64,000 nucleotides of DNA, taken from Spirochaetaceae bacterium (GTDB taxonomy: Bacteria > Spirochaetota > Spirochaetia > DSM-27196 > SKKC01). The stretch is from contig RECN01000103.1 in the NCBI GenBank assembly GCA_007694005.1, forward strand, positions 1-64,000. Direction: 5' to 3'. A program made the translations under genes and the position numbers. Below the pieces are notes generated by a model, which had not been told where the DNA came from, did no database searches, and was given only the letters and a program-made list of their open reading frames with translations. Below, one piece after another: positions 1 to 9,000 of this stretch (the stretch's first letter is position 1; each line of letters opens with the position of its first letter).

Positions 1-283
1 ATATCGCAGGCGGGTTATCGACCAGGACGCCCTCCGGATCCACGCGCCGCACACGTGTACGAAAGGTCATGACATGCCCGCCGGACGAGAAATATGCCTG
101 TATGGTCTCCCGCTCGTGAAGGTCATGAGAAGCGCTGATCGCGATCATGAGGCGGTACTCGGTAAAATCTGTGATCCGCCCGGTGCACCGGCGGGTCCCA
201 TAGTGGAGGTCGATAAGCGTCTGCCGGTCGATCAGCCCTCGAAGAACGTACTCTTTCTGCACACGCTGCATGGCGACTGCCAT
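1..283 (-). CDS. PilZ-like protein, N-terminal part (runs off the left edge)
   Basis: Reading leftwards from an ATG at 283 there are 94 open codons to the window edge without a stop. The start is chosen because GGAGG lies 4 nt upstream, and the gene follows the lipoprotein gene by 11 bp, so the two are probably co-transcribed. The visible part begins MAVAMQRVQKEYVLRG and continues with an RxT/GRITDF-type beta-rich segment that resembles the N-terminal (YcgR-N/PilZN) module preceding cyclic-di-GMP-binding PilZ domains in spirochaetes. The RxxxR and D/NxSxxG binding motifs of a PilZ domain are not in the visible part, so cyclic-di-GMP binding is only an inference. Confidence 0.6.
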   Translation of the reverse strand, partial: MAVAMQRVQKEYVLRGLIDRQTLIDLHYGTRRCTGRITDFTEYRLMIAISASHDLHERETIQAYFSSGGHVMTFRTRVRRVDPEGVLVDNPPAI

Positions 284-294
284 CTACACCTCCA

Positions 295-957
295 TCACGA
301 GCTGTGTTCCCGTTCGATAGAAAGGGCCTCAAGATCAACATGCAGGTCCACAAGGTACAGTCCTTCCGCACCGGTTTCGATGATTATGTCGCCACTCACC
401 GACAGCCCGCCACGAAAAAGCCGTACCGGGATCACCTGCTCCTCAGTATCGTCACTGTGGACCAGAGTCGGTATACCAAGCAGATAGGAATCCGGCAACG
501 CGTCGGAGTCAATGGCGCGCTGAACGCGACGACGCACGATAAAAAGCCGGTCAGGCCGTGTCACGCCGGCCAGCGTATCGCCGGAGGCGAGCAGTTCGAG
601 TACCTCAAGCACAAACTCCACGACTCTCGCCTGCGAAAGCTCCATTGGTCGCACCGCAAGGCGTCCAATCTGGTCGTCTTCGGGCGAAACGGGGCGAACG
701 ACGGTATCCACCGGTATCAGGAGATTCTCAATTGCGACCGATACCGGCTGCAAAGCACTCGGTGCAGAACCTGCGCTGCGTACCGCCGGGTCGATGCGCG
801 ACCCGCTCCCGGGGGTAACAGGCCGATGGAGTGTCTGACTCTCCGCGTCGGACAGATGCGGGTCGGTCCGACTCCCCTGCTCGACCGGTACACAGGCAAC
901 CGTCACGGAGATAAGCAGTACGATCGTCGCGGAGTATACACAGCGAACTGGTCTCAA
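295..957 (-). CDS. Putative lipoprotein of unknown function
   Basis: This 220-residue protein begins with a short signal peptide and a lipobox ending at Cys22 (VTVAC), so it should be lipidated and anchored in the membrane. The frame is open further upstream to 1089, but the chosen start is TTG at 957 because AAGGAG lies 8 nt before it and because it places the signal peptide right at the N-terminus. The mature part is hydrophilic with a mixed alpha/beta look, and I do not recognise the family. The gene precedes the PilZ-like gene by 11 bp. A conspicuous inverted repeat lies just upstream (981-1004). Confidence 0.75.
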   Translation of the reverse strand: MRPVRCVYSATIVLLISVTVACVPVEQGSRTDPHLSDAESQTLHRPVTPGSGSRIDPAVRSAGSAPSALQPVSVAIENLLIPVDTVVRPVSPEDDQIGRLAVRPMELSQARVVEFVLEVLELLASGDTLAGVTRPDRLFIVRRRVQRAIDSDALPDSYLLGIPTLVHSDDTEEQVIPVRLFRGGLSVSGDIIIETGAEGLYLVDLHVDLEALSIEREHSS

Positions 958-980
958 CGGGTAATCTCCTTGGCCCTTCA

Positions 981-1004
981 GTGTAACAGATTCTGCTGTT
1001 ACAC
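981..1004. promoter_or_regulatory. Perfect inverted repeat, operator or leader hairpin
   Basis: GTGTAACAG and its exact complement CTGTTACAC flank a 6-nt spacer. The repeat sits in the 113-bp space between the divergent lipoprotein gene (start 957) and the HD-domain gene (start 1071). Two 9-bp arms around a short centre are typical of a binding site for a dimeric repressor. It could also form a hairpin in a leader. There is no T-run beside it, so it is not an ordinary terminator. Confidence 0.5.
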
Positions 1005-1070
1005 GACAGCCTCCTCTGTTCAGACCGTATCCCTTTACACGACCGATACGCCCGGATAAGCTCCGGTCAC

Positions 1071-2384
1071 GTGACAGAACTTGACGCAATTATTCAGCAT
1101 CTGAATAGTGCCTACGATCGACCGATTCGGGATCCGGTATGGCACCACGTGTATCTTTCGGAACCCCTCGTAACACTCGTAAGTCGCCCGGAGATGCTGA
1201 AACTGACCAGAATCAAACAACTCGGACCGAGCTATCTCGTCTACCCGGGAGCGACGCATACCCGGCTGAATCACAGCATCGGTGTATTTCATCTTGCCCG
1301 AAGGATCATACAAAAGCTCGTGTTCTCCGCTTCGTGCCCGTCGCTAACGCTTATCGGGGTCAAATCATTTCTTACAGCGGCGTTGCTCCACGATCTCGGT
1401 CACTTCCCCTACACGCACAGCCTGAAAGAACTTTCGCTTGAAGAACACGAGCATCTTGCCGCACTCGCGATACGCGGAACGGATCTGGGTTCGTATATAC
1501 GCGACACAGTCGGCGCTGACCCGGACATGGTAGCTTCGATTATTGATGAAGAACGCATTGCACCGGAGGGGACGGAACTGACATTGTACCGGTCAATACT
1601 TTCCGGTGCACTCGACCCGGATAAACTCGATTACCTGAACCGCGATGCGTATTTCTGTGGTGTACCGTACGGTCTGCAGGACGTGGATTTCGTGATCGAT
1701 CAGCTCGAACCGCTACCCGATTACAGGCTTGCCCTGAAGCGGGAAGGTATTCAGGCCGTAGAAACCATACTATTCAGCAAGTACCTGATGTATCGGGCGG
1801 TGTACTGGCACAAGACCGTGCGCGTCGCGACTGCTATGATCAAGAAGGGGCTTTATCTGTCACTCCGCGACCGGTATATCATGCCGGACGCGCTGTACGG
1901 CCTGGACGATGAGTCCTTTGTCCGGGTCATGCAGGAATCGGGCAGCCCGTCGGCAGAAATCATTGGTGATGTCTCAATGCGAAGGTTTCACAAGGTTCTA
2001 TATGACATTCCCTTCGATGCGGAGAACGCGGCAATCACCGAACTCTCAGACATGGGAGCACGGACCCGCCTGGAAGCGGACCTTGCACGCGAGATGACAG
2101 GTATGCTCGGGGTCACCGTGGATGAAACGGACGTCATCATCGATATACCCGAGCGGGTATCGTTTGAGGTCGAGATGCCAATAACCGAACGGGGCCGCAT
2201 ACAGGACTTCCCGGATGCAGGAAGCGTGTTCACGACGGATGTGGTGCGCGAGTTTACGGCGTCTCTTCGACGGGTTCGCGTCATGTGCCGGGCACATGAC
2301 GGTTTGACAACAGAAAAAACAGCACCACTATTCGCGTCAGCATTCGGTCAAACCAGGGCTGACCAGAGTGGATTTCAGGTATGA
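1071..2384 (+). CDS. HD-domain phosphohydrolase (dNTPase/SAMHD1-like)
   Basis: This 437-residue protein has the metal-binding pattern of HD-superfamily phosphohydrolases of the COG1078/SAMHD1 type. His68 lies in NHSIGV, His107-Asp108 in LLHDLGH, and Asp184-Lys185 in LDPDKLDYLNRDAY. Relatives hydrolyse deoxynucleoside triphosphates or other phosphate esters in the cytoplasm; the substrate here cannot be told from sequence. The start is a GTG with no strong ribosome-binding site, placed just before the first conserved helix. Its stop overlaps the next gene in an ATGA, indicating translational coupling with the small protein and the ComFB-like gene. Confidence 0.88.
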   Translation: MTELDAIIQHLNSAYDRPIRDPVWHHVYLSEPLVTLVSRPEMLKLTRIKQLGPSYLVYPGATHTRLNHSIGVFHLARRIIQKLVFSASCPSLTLIGVKSFLTAALLHDLGHFPYTHSLKELSLEEHEHLAALAIRGTDLGSYIRDTVGADPDMVASIIDEERIAPEGTELTLYRSILSGALDPDKLDYLNRDAYFCGVPYGLQDVDFVIDQLEPLPDYRLALKREGIQAVETILFSKYLMYRAVYWHKTVRVATAMIKKGLYLSLRDRYIMPDALYGLDDESFVRVMQESGSPSAEIIGDVSMRRFHKVLYDIPFDAENAAITELSDMGARTRLEADLAREMTGMLGVTVDETDVIIDIPERVSFEVEMPITERGRIQDFPDAGSVFTTDVVREFTASLRRVRVMCRAHDGLTTEKTAPLFASAFGQTRADQSGFQV

Positions 2385-2851
2385 GTATGCGACAGTCCAA
2401 AGTAATGAAAGAGCGAATACGACGCGTGAACCTGCTCTTCAGGGAACTCGGTTACGAGTGCGCCGACGGAGAGCTGGTTGACGAAACCTACAGCACCGGT
2501 GTCGAGCAGGATGAGTTTCAGGCCGGCGTGTTTATCGACCGCGACAGTAAGTTCCTCGAGATAGCCTTCAGCTTTTCGTTTTCGGCATCCCTGGAAGAGT
2601 TCGTTCGCAGCAAACTCGAAGAGCTTTTTCAGATCTGCTACGAGTTCGGGTGTTATACCAACGTACAGACCTCGAAACGCGAGATAGTGTTTTCAGTCTT
2701 CTCAAAAGTATATTACGCTGGTCTCAACTACTTCAGTCTCAAAGAGACTGTTCGTGATTTTCGCATGGCGGTTGATGCTATTGCCGAATCACTCGACATA
2801 CAGCGGGAGATTTCCGGGGAGGATGGCGATGGACCTGCACAATCTTCGTGA
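2381..2851 (+). CDS. Conserved hypothetical protein
   Basis: This is a 156-residue cytoplasmic protein with no signal peptide or membrane segment. It has alternating strands and helices, with an aromatic-rich middle (FLEIAFSFSFSASLEEF) and a helical C-terminus. The arrangement vaguely recalls the YbjN/type III chaperone-like fold, but no motif confirms that. The start overlaps the stop of the HD gene (ATGA), and the end overlaps the ComFB-like gene by 23 nt, so the three should be made together. Function unknown. Confidence 0.75.
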   Translation: MSMRQSKVMKERIRRVNLLFRELGYECADGELVDETYSTGVEQDEFQAGVFIDRDSKFLEIAFSFSFSASLEEFVRSKLEELFQICYEFGCYTNVQTSKREIVFSVFSKVYYAGLNYFSLKETVRDFRMAVDAIAESLDIQREISGEDGDGPAQSS

Positions 2852-3515
2852 AGATGAAGTAATACGAGTCATCAGGGATCTCTGTGACGAAGAGACCCGG
2901 TCACCACGGTCAGGCTATTTAACGAGTCCGGACTGCCAACTGGACGCGGCGTGTTTTGTCCTCAACCGCATCGCTCCCCGCTATGTGAGTTCCGGCCGGG
3001 GCCTTGCACACACCTTATCTGACAGCGAACACGACACGCAGGGAAAAATCGATCTAATTGCGCTCGCACACGAAGGACTCAAAAGAGTAACTTCGGTCAG
3101 GCGATCGTATTACGATGCGCAGGGCGCAAGCGAAACATCACACTCCGACTTCGTGTTCATGTATCCGGCTATCAGTGGTCGTGTTATATGCGGAAGAACC
3201 TTCGAACCGGCTTCCGAGGTACAAGTCTCGCTGACACACGACGGAACCCTCGTTCCTATGGAAGATTCACGATGGCCGAACCCCTACGAGGTTACCGTTA
3301 ACACCCGAGGAACCTACACGTTTCTCCCGCGTGCCATCGAGGCAGACGTCGACGAGAGACAGAACGCTGAGTTCTGCATTAAGGTCACCGGAGACTCATA
3401 CGAGGAACTGAAACACTATTTTGTGGTTTCCGGCGCCAAAACCCCGGTTCGGGCCGTGCAGCTCGGAACATACGCGGAGTACCATCTCCCGGACCTCTAC
3501 GTCATCCCCCGCTGA
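2829..3515 (+). CDS. ComFB-like domain protein
   Basis: This is a 228-residue protein. Residues about 5-65 match the late-competence ComFB family: a helical region ending in QLDAACFVLNRIAPRYVSS, where the family has DVxAxALNxLPPRYV. Some ComFB-family proteins have been linked to cyclic-di-nucleotide signalling. The remaining part is beta-rich with a Tyr/Pro-rich end and no recognised domain. ATG 2829 is preferred because GGGGAGG ends 6 nt before it; ATG 2823 and a further upstream start are possible. It overlaps the preceding gene and is convergent with the DUF503 gene. Confidence 0.75.
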   Translation: MDLHNLREDEVIRVIRDLCDEETRSPRSGYLTSPDCQLDAACFVLNRIAPRYVSSGRGLAHTLSDSEHDTQGKIDLIALAHEGLKRVTSVRRSYYDAQGASETSHSDFVFMYPAISGRVICGRTFEPASEVQVSLTHDGTLVPMEDSRWPNPYEVTVNTRGTYTFLPRAIEADVDERQNAEFCIKVTGDSYEELKHYFVVSGAKTPVRAVQLGTYAEYHLPDLYVIPR

Positions 3516-3547
3516 AATAACGCGCGGTAACGGGTCTGCGCAGTCTC

Positions 3548-3838
3548 CTAGAAGTACTCCGTGTGTATCTGTACATCGTGCAGACGCCCGGGGACCTGGT
3601 CTTCAACGAAGGAGAGAACCTTGTTCATGACTTTCTCACCGTACCGTCGGTTGTTTGACACAACGGCCGCCCCGATCTGCCCGAACATCAGACTGTCCTG
3701 AAGGTCAACCTCAGCGACACTGATCTTGAACTTCCGGATAATACGGTCTCGAAGCGATACCATGGTCACACGCTTTTCCTTGATTGACGTGACATCAGGA
3801 AGTTCAATGACAATCTGTATCATGCTGACAGCCATCAT
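3548..3838 (-). CDS. DUF503 family protein
   Basis: This 96-residue protein matches the DUF503 family over its full length: an initial strand, SIKEKRxxxxSLRDRI, the VAEVD strand, and GAAVVSNNRRYGEKVMNKVLSFVE. The family is small, cytoplasmic and ferredoxin-like in predicted fold; in other bacteria it is often near rbfA/infB, but its role is not settled. Here it is instead last in a minus-strand cluster. Its ATG overlaps the stop of the voltage-sensor gene (ATGATG), which indicates coupled translation. A second in-frame ATG five codons later matches the usual family start. Confidence 0.85.
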   Translation of the reverse strand: MMAVSMIQIVIELPDVTSIKEKRVTMVSLRDRIIRKFKISVAEVDLQDSLMFGQIGAAVVSNNRRYGEKVMNKVLSFVEDQVPGRLHDVQIHTEYF

Positions 3839-4989
3839 ATGCCGTCGGTATCTCCCGGCAGATCGAACAGATCTCCAACGTTATCGAGCGTCAGGTCGCT
3901 CTGACCGGCACTGTCGCTCTGCCTCGCCTTCAGAGCGAGGAAATCAGTATTGTACGCCAGTGAGAGTTTTGAGACCTCGTCGGCGGGCTGCTCCGTTTCA
4001 ACTTTTACCTGCAGATTATACCCGGGCTCCGAGATTCCCCGTTTCATGACGTAGACCGGATCGGATACGGTCATGCAGAAATATGGTGCGTACAGAAACA
4101 GAAGAACGCCAATCATCGAAATTATGATCAAAAAATATACCAGGCTGTCTCGCGCCTGATTCCGGGAGACCGGCCGCAGGCTCAAAAAAACCTCGACGGT
4201 CCCAGACTCTATCCAGGTATAATCTGATGGTCCAAACCGTCGTGAGAACTCAGCGTCGGAGTAGCGCGCATACCGTGTATGTCCGCTCTCGCGCACGACA
4301 AGGATGGCTTCGTCGTAGTCGGCGAACTGCTGCAGCCGGGCCTCCGCTGCGGCGTCCGATAGCCCCTGAGCACGGATCTGTTCGGCCGATGCGAGGATGC
4401 GTTCGCGATAGCTGCGTTCGAAACCGGGGACGTTAACAAATATGTCTAAAAGCGAAAACAGCATAAGCACGGCGACGAAGGTCGTTACGACAAGAGATGC
4501 CAGCCGTCCAACGTGCTTCTGAGTAACGATGCTGTCGGTGTGTTTTATGTTCCGAAACAGCTTGAGGGCTCGAAGCAGTCGCAGGACTCTCGCGATACGG
4601 ATGGCTTTGATTATCTTGAGCAGGTTCAGACTGCGCCCAAGCCCCATGATTGGTGCCCCGCCGACGATTATAGCTGCAACCTGTGGACCCGAAGCGAACA
4701 GCAAGAGCGGAAGACTCGCAACCAGATCGATCCAGCCCCGCTCATACCGGATATAGTGTCCGGCGCGCCGCCGAATGAATGCGAAATAGAACCGCGTCAG
4801 AAACTCGATCGAAAACACTATGTCGAGTGCGAGTGCTGCGTACAGAATCATCCGACGCGAGGCCCAGTTCCAGTCACGCAGCTCGGAAAAATCTTCTAAG
4901 AAACTCTGAACGATAACAAGAACGATTGCGATCAGAATGATGTTCTCGAGTATCATCACATATCGGGGTGAACGCGCTGACTCAGTCAC
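3835..4989 (-). CDS. Voltage-sensor-like membrane protein with HAMP-like tail, no pore
   Basis: This is a 384-residue membrane protein. Residues 12-145 look like a voltage-sensor domain: S1 12-30, S2 48-70 with Asp56 and Glu62, S3 86-109 with Asp88, and an S4 carrying K125, K128, R131, R134, R137, R140, K143 and R146, exactly every third residue. A fifth membrane helix (162-185), about 95 hydrophilic residues and a sixth helix (282-301) follow. After the sixth helix comes a HAMP-like stretch with Pro311 and DEVSKLSLAYN at 337-347. No pore loop or TVGYG-like filter is present, and there is no catalytic output domain. GTG 4989 is chosen because GGAGG lies 7 nt upstream. The gene is coupled to the DUF503 gene. 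Confidence 0.75.
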   Translation of the reverse strand: MTESARSPRYVMILENIILIAIVLVIVQSFLEDFSELRDWNWASRRMILYAALALDIVFSIEFLTRFYFAFIRRRAGHYIRYERGWIDLVASLPLLLFASGPQVAAIIVGGAPIMGLGRSLNLLKIIKAIRIARVLRLLRALKLFRNIKHTDSIVTQKHVGRLASLVVTTFVAVLMLFSLLDIFVNVPGFERSYRERILASAEQIRAQGLSDAAAEARLQQFADYDEAILVVRESGHTRYARYSDAEFSRRFGPSDYTWIESGTVEVFLSLRPVSRNQARDSLVYFLIIISMIGVLLFLYAPYFCMTVSDPVYVMKRGISEPGYNLQVKVETEQPADEVSKLSLAYNTDFLALKARQSDSAGQSDLTLDNVGDLFDLPGDTDGI

Positions 4990-5027
4990 TGTTCTTCCTC
5001 CCTGAAGCTTTGCATTGCTCGCGACAC

Positions 5028-5954
5028 TCACCACATGAGCTCCGCTGCGATACTGTAGAGCTCATCCAGTATCTTGACGTCGAAGCCGTAGAACTTATAG
5101 TTCCGCCTCGCTACGCTGAACCAGCTTTTATCCGGCGTATCTGCTCCTCGATCCACCTTCTGATTCGGCTGAAAACCTCGCGCCCGCGAGGAAAATATAG
5201 ATGCGAGTCGCGATGTCGCTTCTATGTTCGGATTGTCGACGAAAGACATGTTCGCACGTACGGAAGCTGCGACGACCGCATCGGGCACCGCGGGAAGACG
5301 CTTAACAAGCAGTCCGCGCGCCGTCTCGGCGAAAGCCGGCTGTACGAGCCCGCTTGAGTAGCCGCTCTGGCCCCCATCACCACCCGAAACAAGATAGATG
5401 GCAGGCTTCAGCAGAATGTTGACATCGAGAAGCGCCTGGACGTGTTCGCGTCCCATACGCAGTCGTTGCACCTTCGTAAGTTCGAAGTGCGTGTATCCGC
5501 GTCGCTGAAACAGCTCGTCCAGGTACTTTTTCGACAGTCCGTAGTACACGGCGGCCAGCGGCCCTGTCATCGCACGACGCGACTCAGGACGGGTCAGCAG
5601 CGTTTCCACAGATCGGCGTACCTGTTCCCTCGACTGCCCGCCCGCATCTGCCTTCTGGGTCATAAACGAGATAAAATCAAAATTTACGCGTCGATCGAGC
5701 AGGAGGTCAAGAAATGCCGGTATTTCAGTGTTTATGATGTCTGTCAGAGATGTAAAAAGCAGAGACAGGATCTCATGGTCCGGAATACCTCCGAAAAACT
5801 GCGGCGTTCGCAGGGTCGGCATGAGCTGGGAACCGTTTGCGTTCAGAAACTGGAGGATCTGTTCTTCTTTCTGAAGCGGCGTGTAACTCTTTAGCGCGGG
5901 ATTAGCCAATAAACGGTTGATGAAGCCTTTTGCGATCTGTATTTGTGAATTCAT
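5028..5954 (-). CDS. Conserved hypothetical protein
   Basis: This is a 308-residue protein with no signal peptide and no convincing membrane helix. It is helical in the first 170 residues and contains a glycine-rich turn (VSGGDGGQSGYSSG) near residue 205. The stop at 5028 lies 38 bp before the start chosen for the voltage-sensor-like gene, so the two are probably in one operon. I do not recognise the family. The only clue to function is the neighbourhood. Confidence 0.7.
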   Translation of the reverse strand: MNSQIQIAKGFINRLLANPALKSYTPLQKEEQILQFLNANGSQLMPTLRTPQFFGGIPDHEILSLLFTSLTDIINTEIPAFLDLLLDRRVNFDFISFMTQKADAGGQSREQVRRSVETLLTRPESRRAMTGPLAAVYYGLSKKYLDELFQRRGYTHFELTKVQRLRMGREHVQALLDVNILLKPAIYLVSGGDGGQSGYSSGLVQPAFAETARGLLVKRLPAVPDAVVAASVRANMSFVDNPNIEATSRLASIFSSRARGFQPNQKVDRGADTPDKSWFSVARRNYKFYGFDVKILDELYSIAAELMW

Positions 5955-6023
5955 GGTTTACCAGTATGATATATAGTAATGATTCGCGCCCGATCTGCAA
6001 GATTCCCGCGCTCCTGAGACAAT

Positions 6024-9000
6024 ATGAACACCTTCTGTAGGACAGTCTGTCTCTCCCTGCGCACGTATATCATCCTGTTTCTCTGTATCGGCATGTGTGG
6101 AGCTTTGGTAAAAGTTCAGGCTGATGAAACACCTGGATCTGACATCCGTTCGGCTTCGCAGGCATCACTTTTCGCGTACGGACGACCCGATCCCCGCGTC
6201 GAAGTGTTTCTCGACGGAAGCTGGCAGACCGGCGCGGCTCTGCAGCTCGGTCTCCGCAGAGTCGCAACCGAAGACACCACAGGCAGCTGGACCATGGATC
6301 AGGTCTCTCTTCCGGGATTCGCGAGCAGGACCTTCAGCAATATAGTCGATCTGACGCTGTCTGTGCGGCTTGATGACCGCTACTACTTTGAAACCGTATT
6401 CATAGATGAGTTCGACCTCGACTCAATGCTGTTCGGCTACGACGGGCAGAACGACGAGTTCGTGCAGCGGGTGCGCATAGGCCTCGGGCCAATTGCGATC
6501 GATCAGTACCCCGGTCTCGCCGCGGGTGACGCCGGAGCATCGGTGTTCGGGATCGACACCCGGTTCCGCGGCGCCGCGTCGATTACCGAAGCTATGCTGC
6601 GCTTTGAGCAGACACAGCCTGACCTGCTTCGCTTTCAGGGTGGTGCCGAGCTCAGCCGTTCGCGGATTCCTGTTCTCGAGTACCTCCGGGGCCGTCGCTT
6701 CGTTCTTCCCGACCGGCCGGTTTCCGCGCTGCGCGTCTTTGTCGAAGCAGATTCAGGAATCGAAGCAGCCGACGGCAGGCGGTATCGGGAACTCGACCTC
6801 AACCGCGACGCGGTCGTGTCGCTGTCGCAGGGAACCGTCCGCCTCAGGGATCCGGCCCGGGGCCGCGTGCTCGCCACCTACACTACTGAAAGCGGTGCGG
6901 TCACCGGTGACCTTGAGACGGGGCGCGATTTCGTCGTCCCGATCGATGAACTCGGTGTTCTGAAATCGTCCGGACTCGCCGGGGCCGCCGGCAGATTTGA
7001 CGCAACGACCGCGACTCTCGGAGTGGCACGGTTTAATGGAAGCTCTGACCCTGAGGTGAGCGCCGGGGAAGAATTCCTCGAACGCATCGGCCGCCGGTCC
7101 GGCCGCCCCGAACAGGACGCCCTCTTTGTCGAGATAGACGGATCTGTAGCCGCCCTCCTCTACGAGTTGGGCTACTTCAGCCCCTTCGAGCGGCTTGACG
7201 CCTACGCGGTATCCCGGCCCCGGGATGCAGGCGAGTTTCCGGATATACGCTTTGTCCGGCGCGACGGTGCAGCCGAGTTTGTCCCTGATAGTGAACCGGC
7301 TGCCCGGTTCTCGCCTGAGGGCGACGAACTTCTGTTCGGCAGCCTTGATCCCGGTAATCCCAGTGCCCGCTATCCCTTCTCTGCGTATCCGGCCCTGTAC
7401 GGACCGGCGGCATGGCCCGAACCCGGTTCTGCAGCCGCACCCTTTGACATACTCCTTGAAGTCACCGACGAGGTCGATACGATCAGACTTCCCTCGGGCG
7501 TCGTTCCGGGTTCCGTTGAAATGACGAGAAACGGCATTCCCGACTCGCGTTTCGACGTCACCGCAGGGGGTCGTGTGAGTCTTCAGTCGCCGGCGCTGCC
7601 ACAGGACGTGCTCGAGTTCCGTTTCCGCACTATGGATGACGGGGCGTCATCCGGGACCATACACGGTGCCGTCGGTTCGCGCAGGCAGCTCTCGGAGCGA
7701 TCGGAGCTCGCAGCCGGGCTCAGCTACACGCGCGACCTGTCGGAGAACCCCTTCACCGAGCGGGCGAACGAGTCGGTCGCCGAGACGACCGGAACGCTGT
7801 CGTGGCGATTCACGGGAGAAAGCCTGCAGGCGGGTGCCGGGGTACACATACGAGCAAGACTTCCCGATACTACCGGCGTCAGAAGACTCTTTGACCTCGA
7901 CGCCGAGCAGATCGCCGTGCCGGCACAGCCCTGGCTCAGTCTCCCAGGTGCAGAACCCGCACCGGCTCTTGAAATTCGTGACCGGGATGGTGGAGAAATC
8001 GTCGCACCAGCCGCTGACGAAACAGATCGCACCCCCTGGAGCGGCAGCCGCGGGCGGCTGCTCTTTCGCGACTACCAGACTGAAGGCGGCTTTCGTGCCT
8101 TTGGGAGCGATCTGGATCCAGATCGAGAATACGCCTACGAAGACGGAAGCCTGACCGGACCTTATGTTGCCTCGCGTCCCGGCACCGACGGAAACGATGC
8201 ACGCGACCGGGCGCTGGTCCTGGACTACGAGCTCGACGCTCTCGACGATACAGGGCAGTGGGTCAGCGCTCAACTGCAGTTCGGACCCGATACGCTCACG
8301 CAGGCACCCGGCGGCATGCGCTTCAGACTCGAGACCGCCGGTGTAGACGGATCGGTCGACATCTACCTGCAGCTCGGCGCGACGGCCGAAGACCTCGACG
8401 GCGACGGTGTAACAGACCGCGGGCGGAGCGCCCTGCAGCCGGCGCTCGATTTTACGCACAGCGACGAGGGAATTACGCTGCTGGCAGGGGGACTCCCGCT
8501 GCCCGACGGCCGTGGCCAGGCAGCCCGGGAAGACATTCTGCAGCGTGGCTTCCTCGCCGCCGAAGACGGAAACCGCATCGTGACGCGACGGATTGCTACC
8601 GACGTCGGATCAACCGATAACCCGGCCAAAGACCCATATGTCGTTCTGACCTTCAGCGCTGCCGAAGTACAGCGCATGGGGATACCCCGCGCGGCGCGTC
8701 TGGTCGTCGTCCGCACCGATGATCCAGCCCCAGACGACGAACCTGCAAGCGGTGCTGTTCTTTTGTCTGACATCGCCTTCTTTTCGCGCCCGCTTTCGGC
8801 GCGCAGCATCGACACGTCAGGAAACACCACAGCAGACCCGAGGACCGTCAGTACCACTACTGAGTCCGATCTCAGGTTGCCTGACGGCACGCGTCTACCG
8901 GAGTCGTCGTTTCTCGTCATGGTGCACCCGGAAACAGCGATTTTCAGGTCCGGTACCGCCGCGTCGACCACGAACCGCGTGCTTGCCGTTCGCGCCGACC

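Noticed and set aside
304-1059. Plus-strand open frame of 251 codons
   Set aside because: It is antisense to the lipoprotein gene, Arg/Thr/His-rich without domain or ribosome-binding site, while the minus frame has a lipobox and a good start.
3835-4989. Voltage-gated potassium channel
   Set aside because: There is no TVGYG-like filter or pore helix between the last two membrane segments, and a 95-residue hydrophilic domain lies there instead.
7647-8459. Minus-strand open frame of 270 codons
   Set aside because: It is inside the 1696-residue gene in antisense, with no start signal or recognisable motif.
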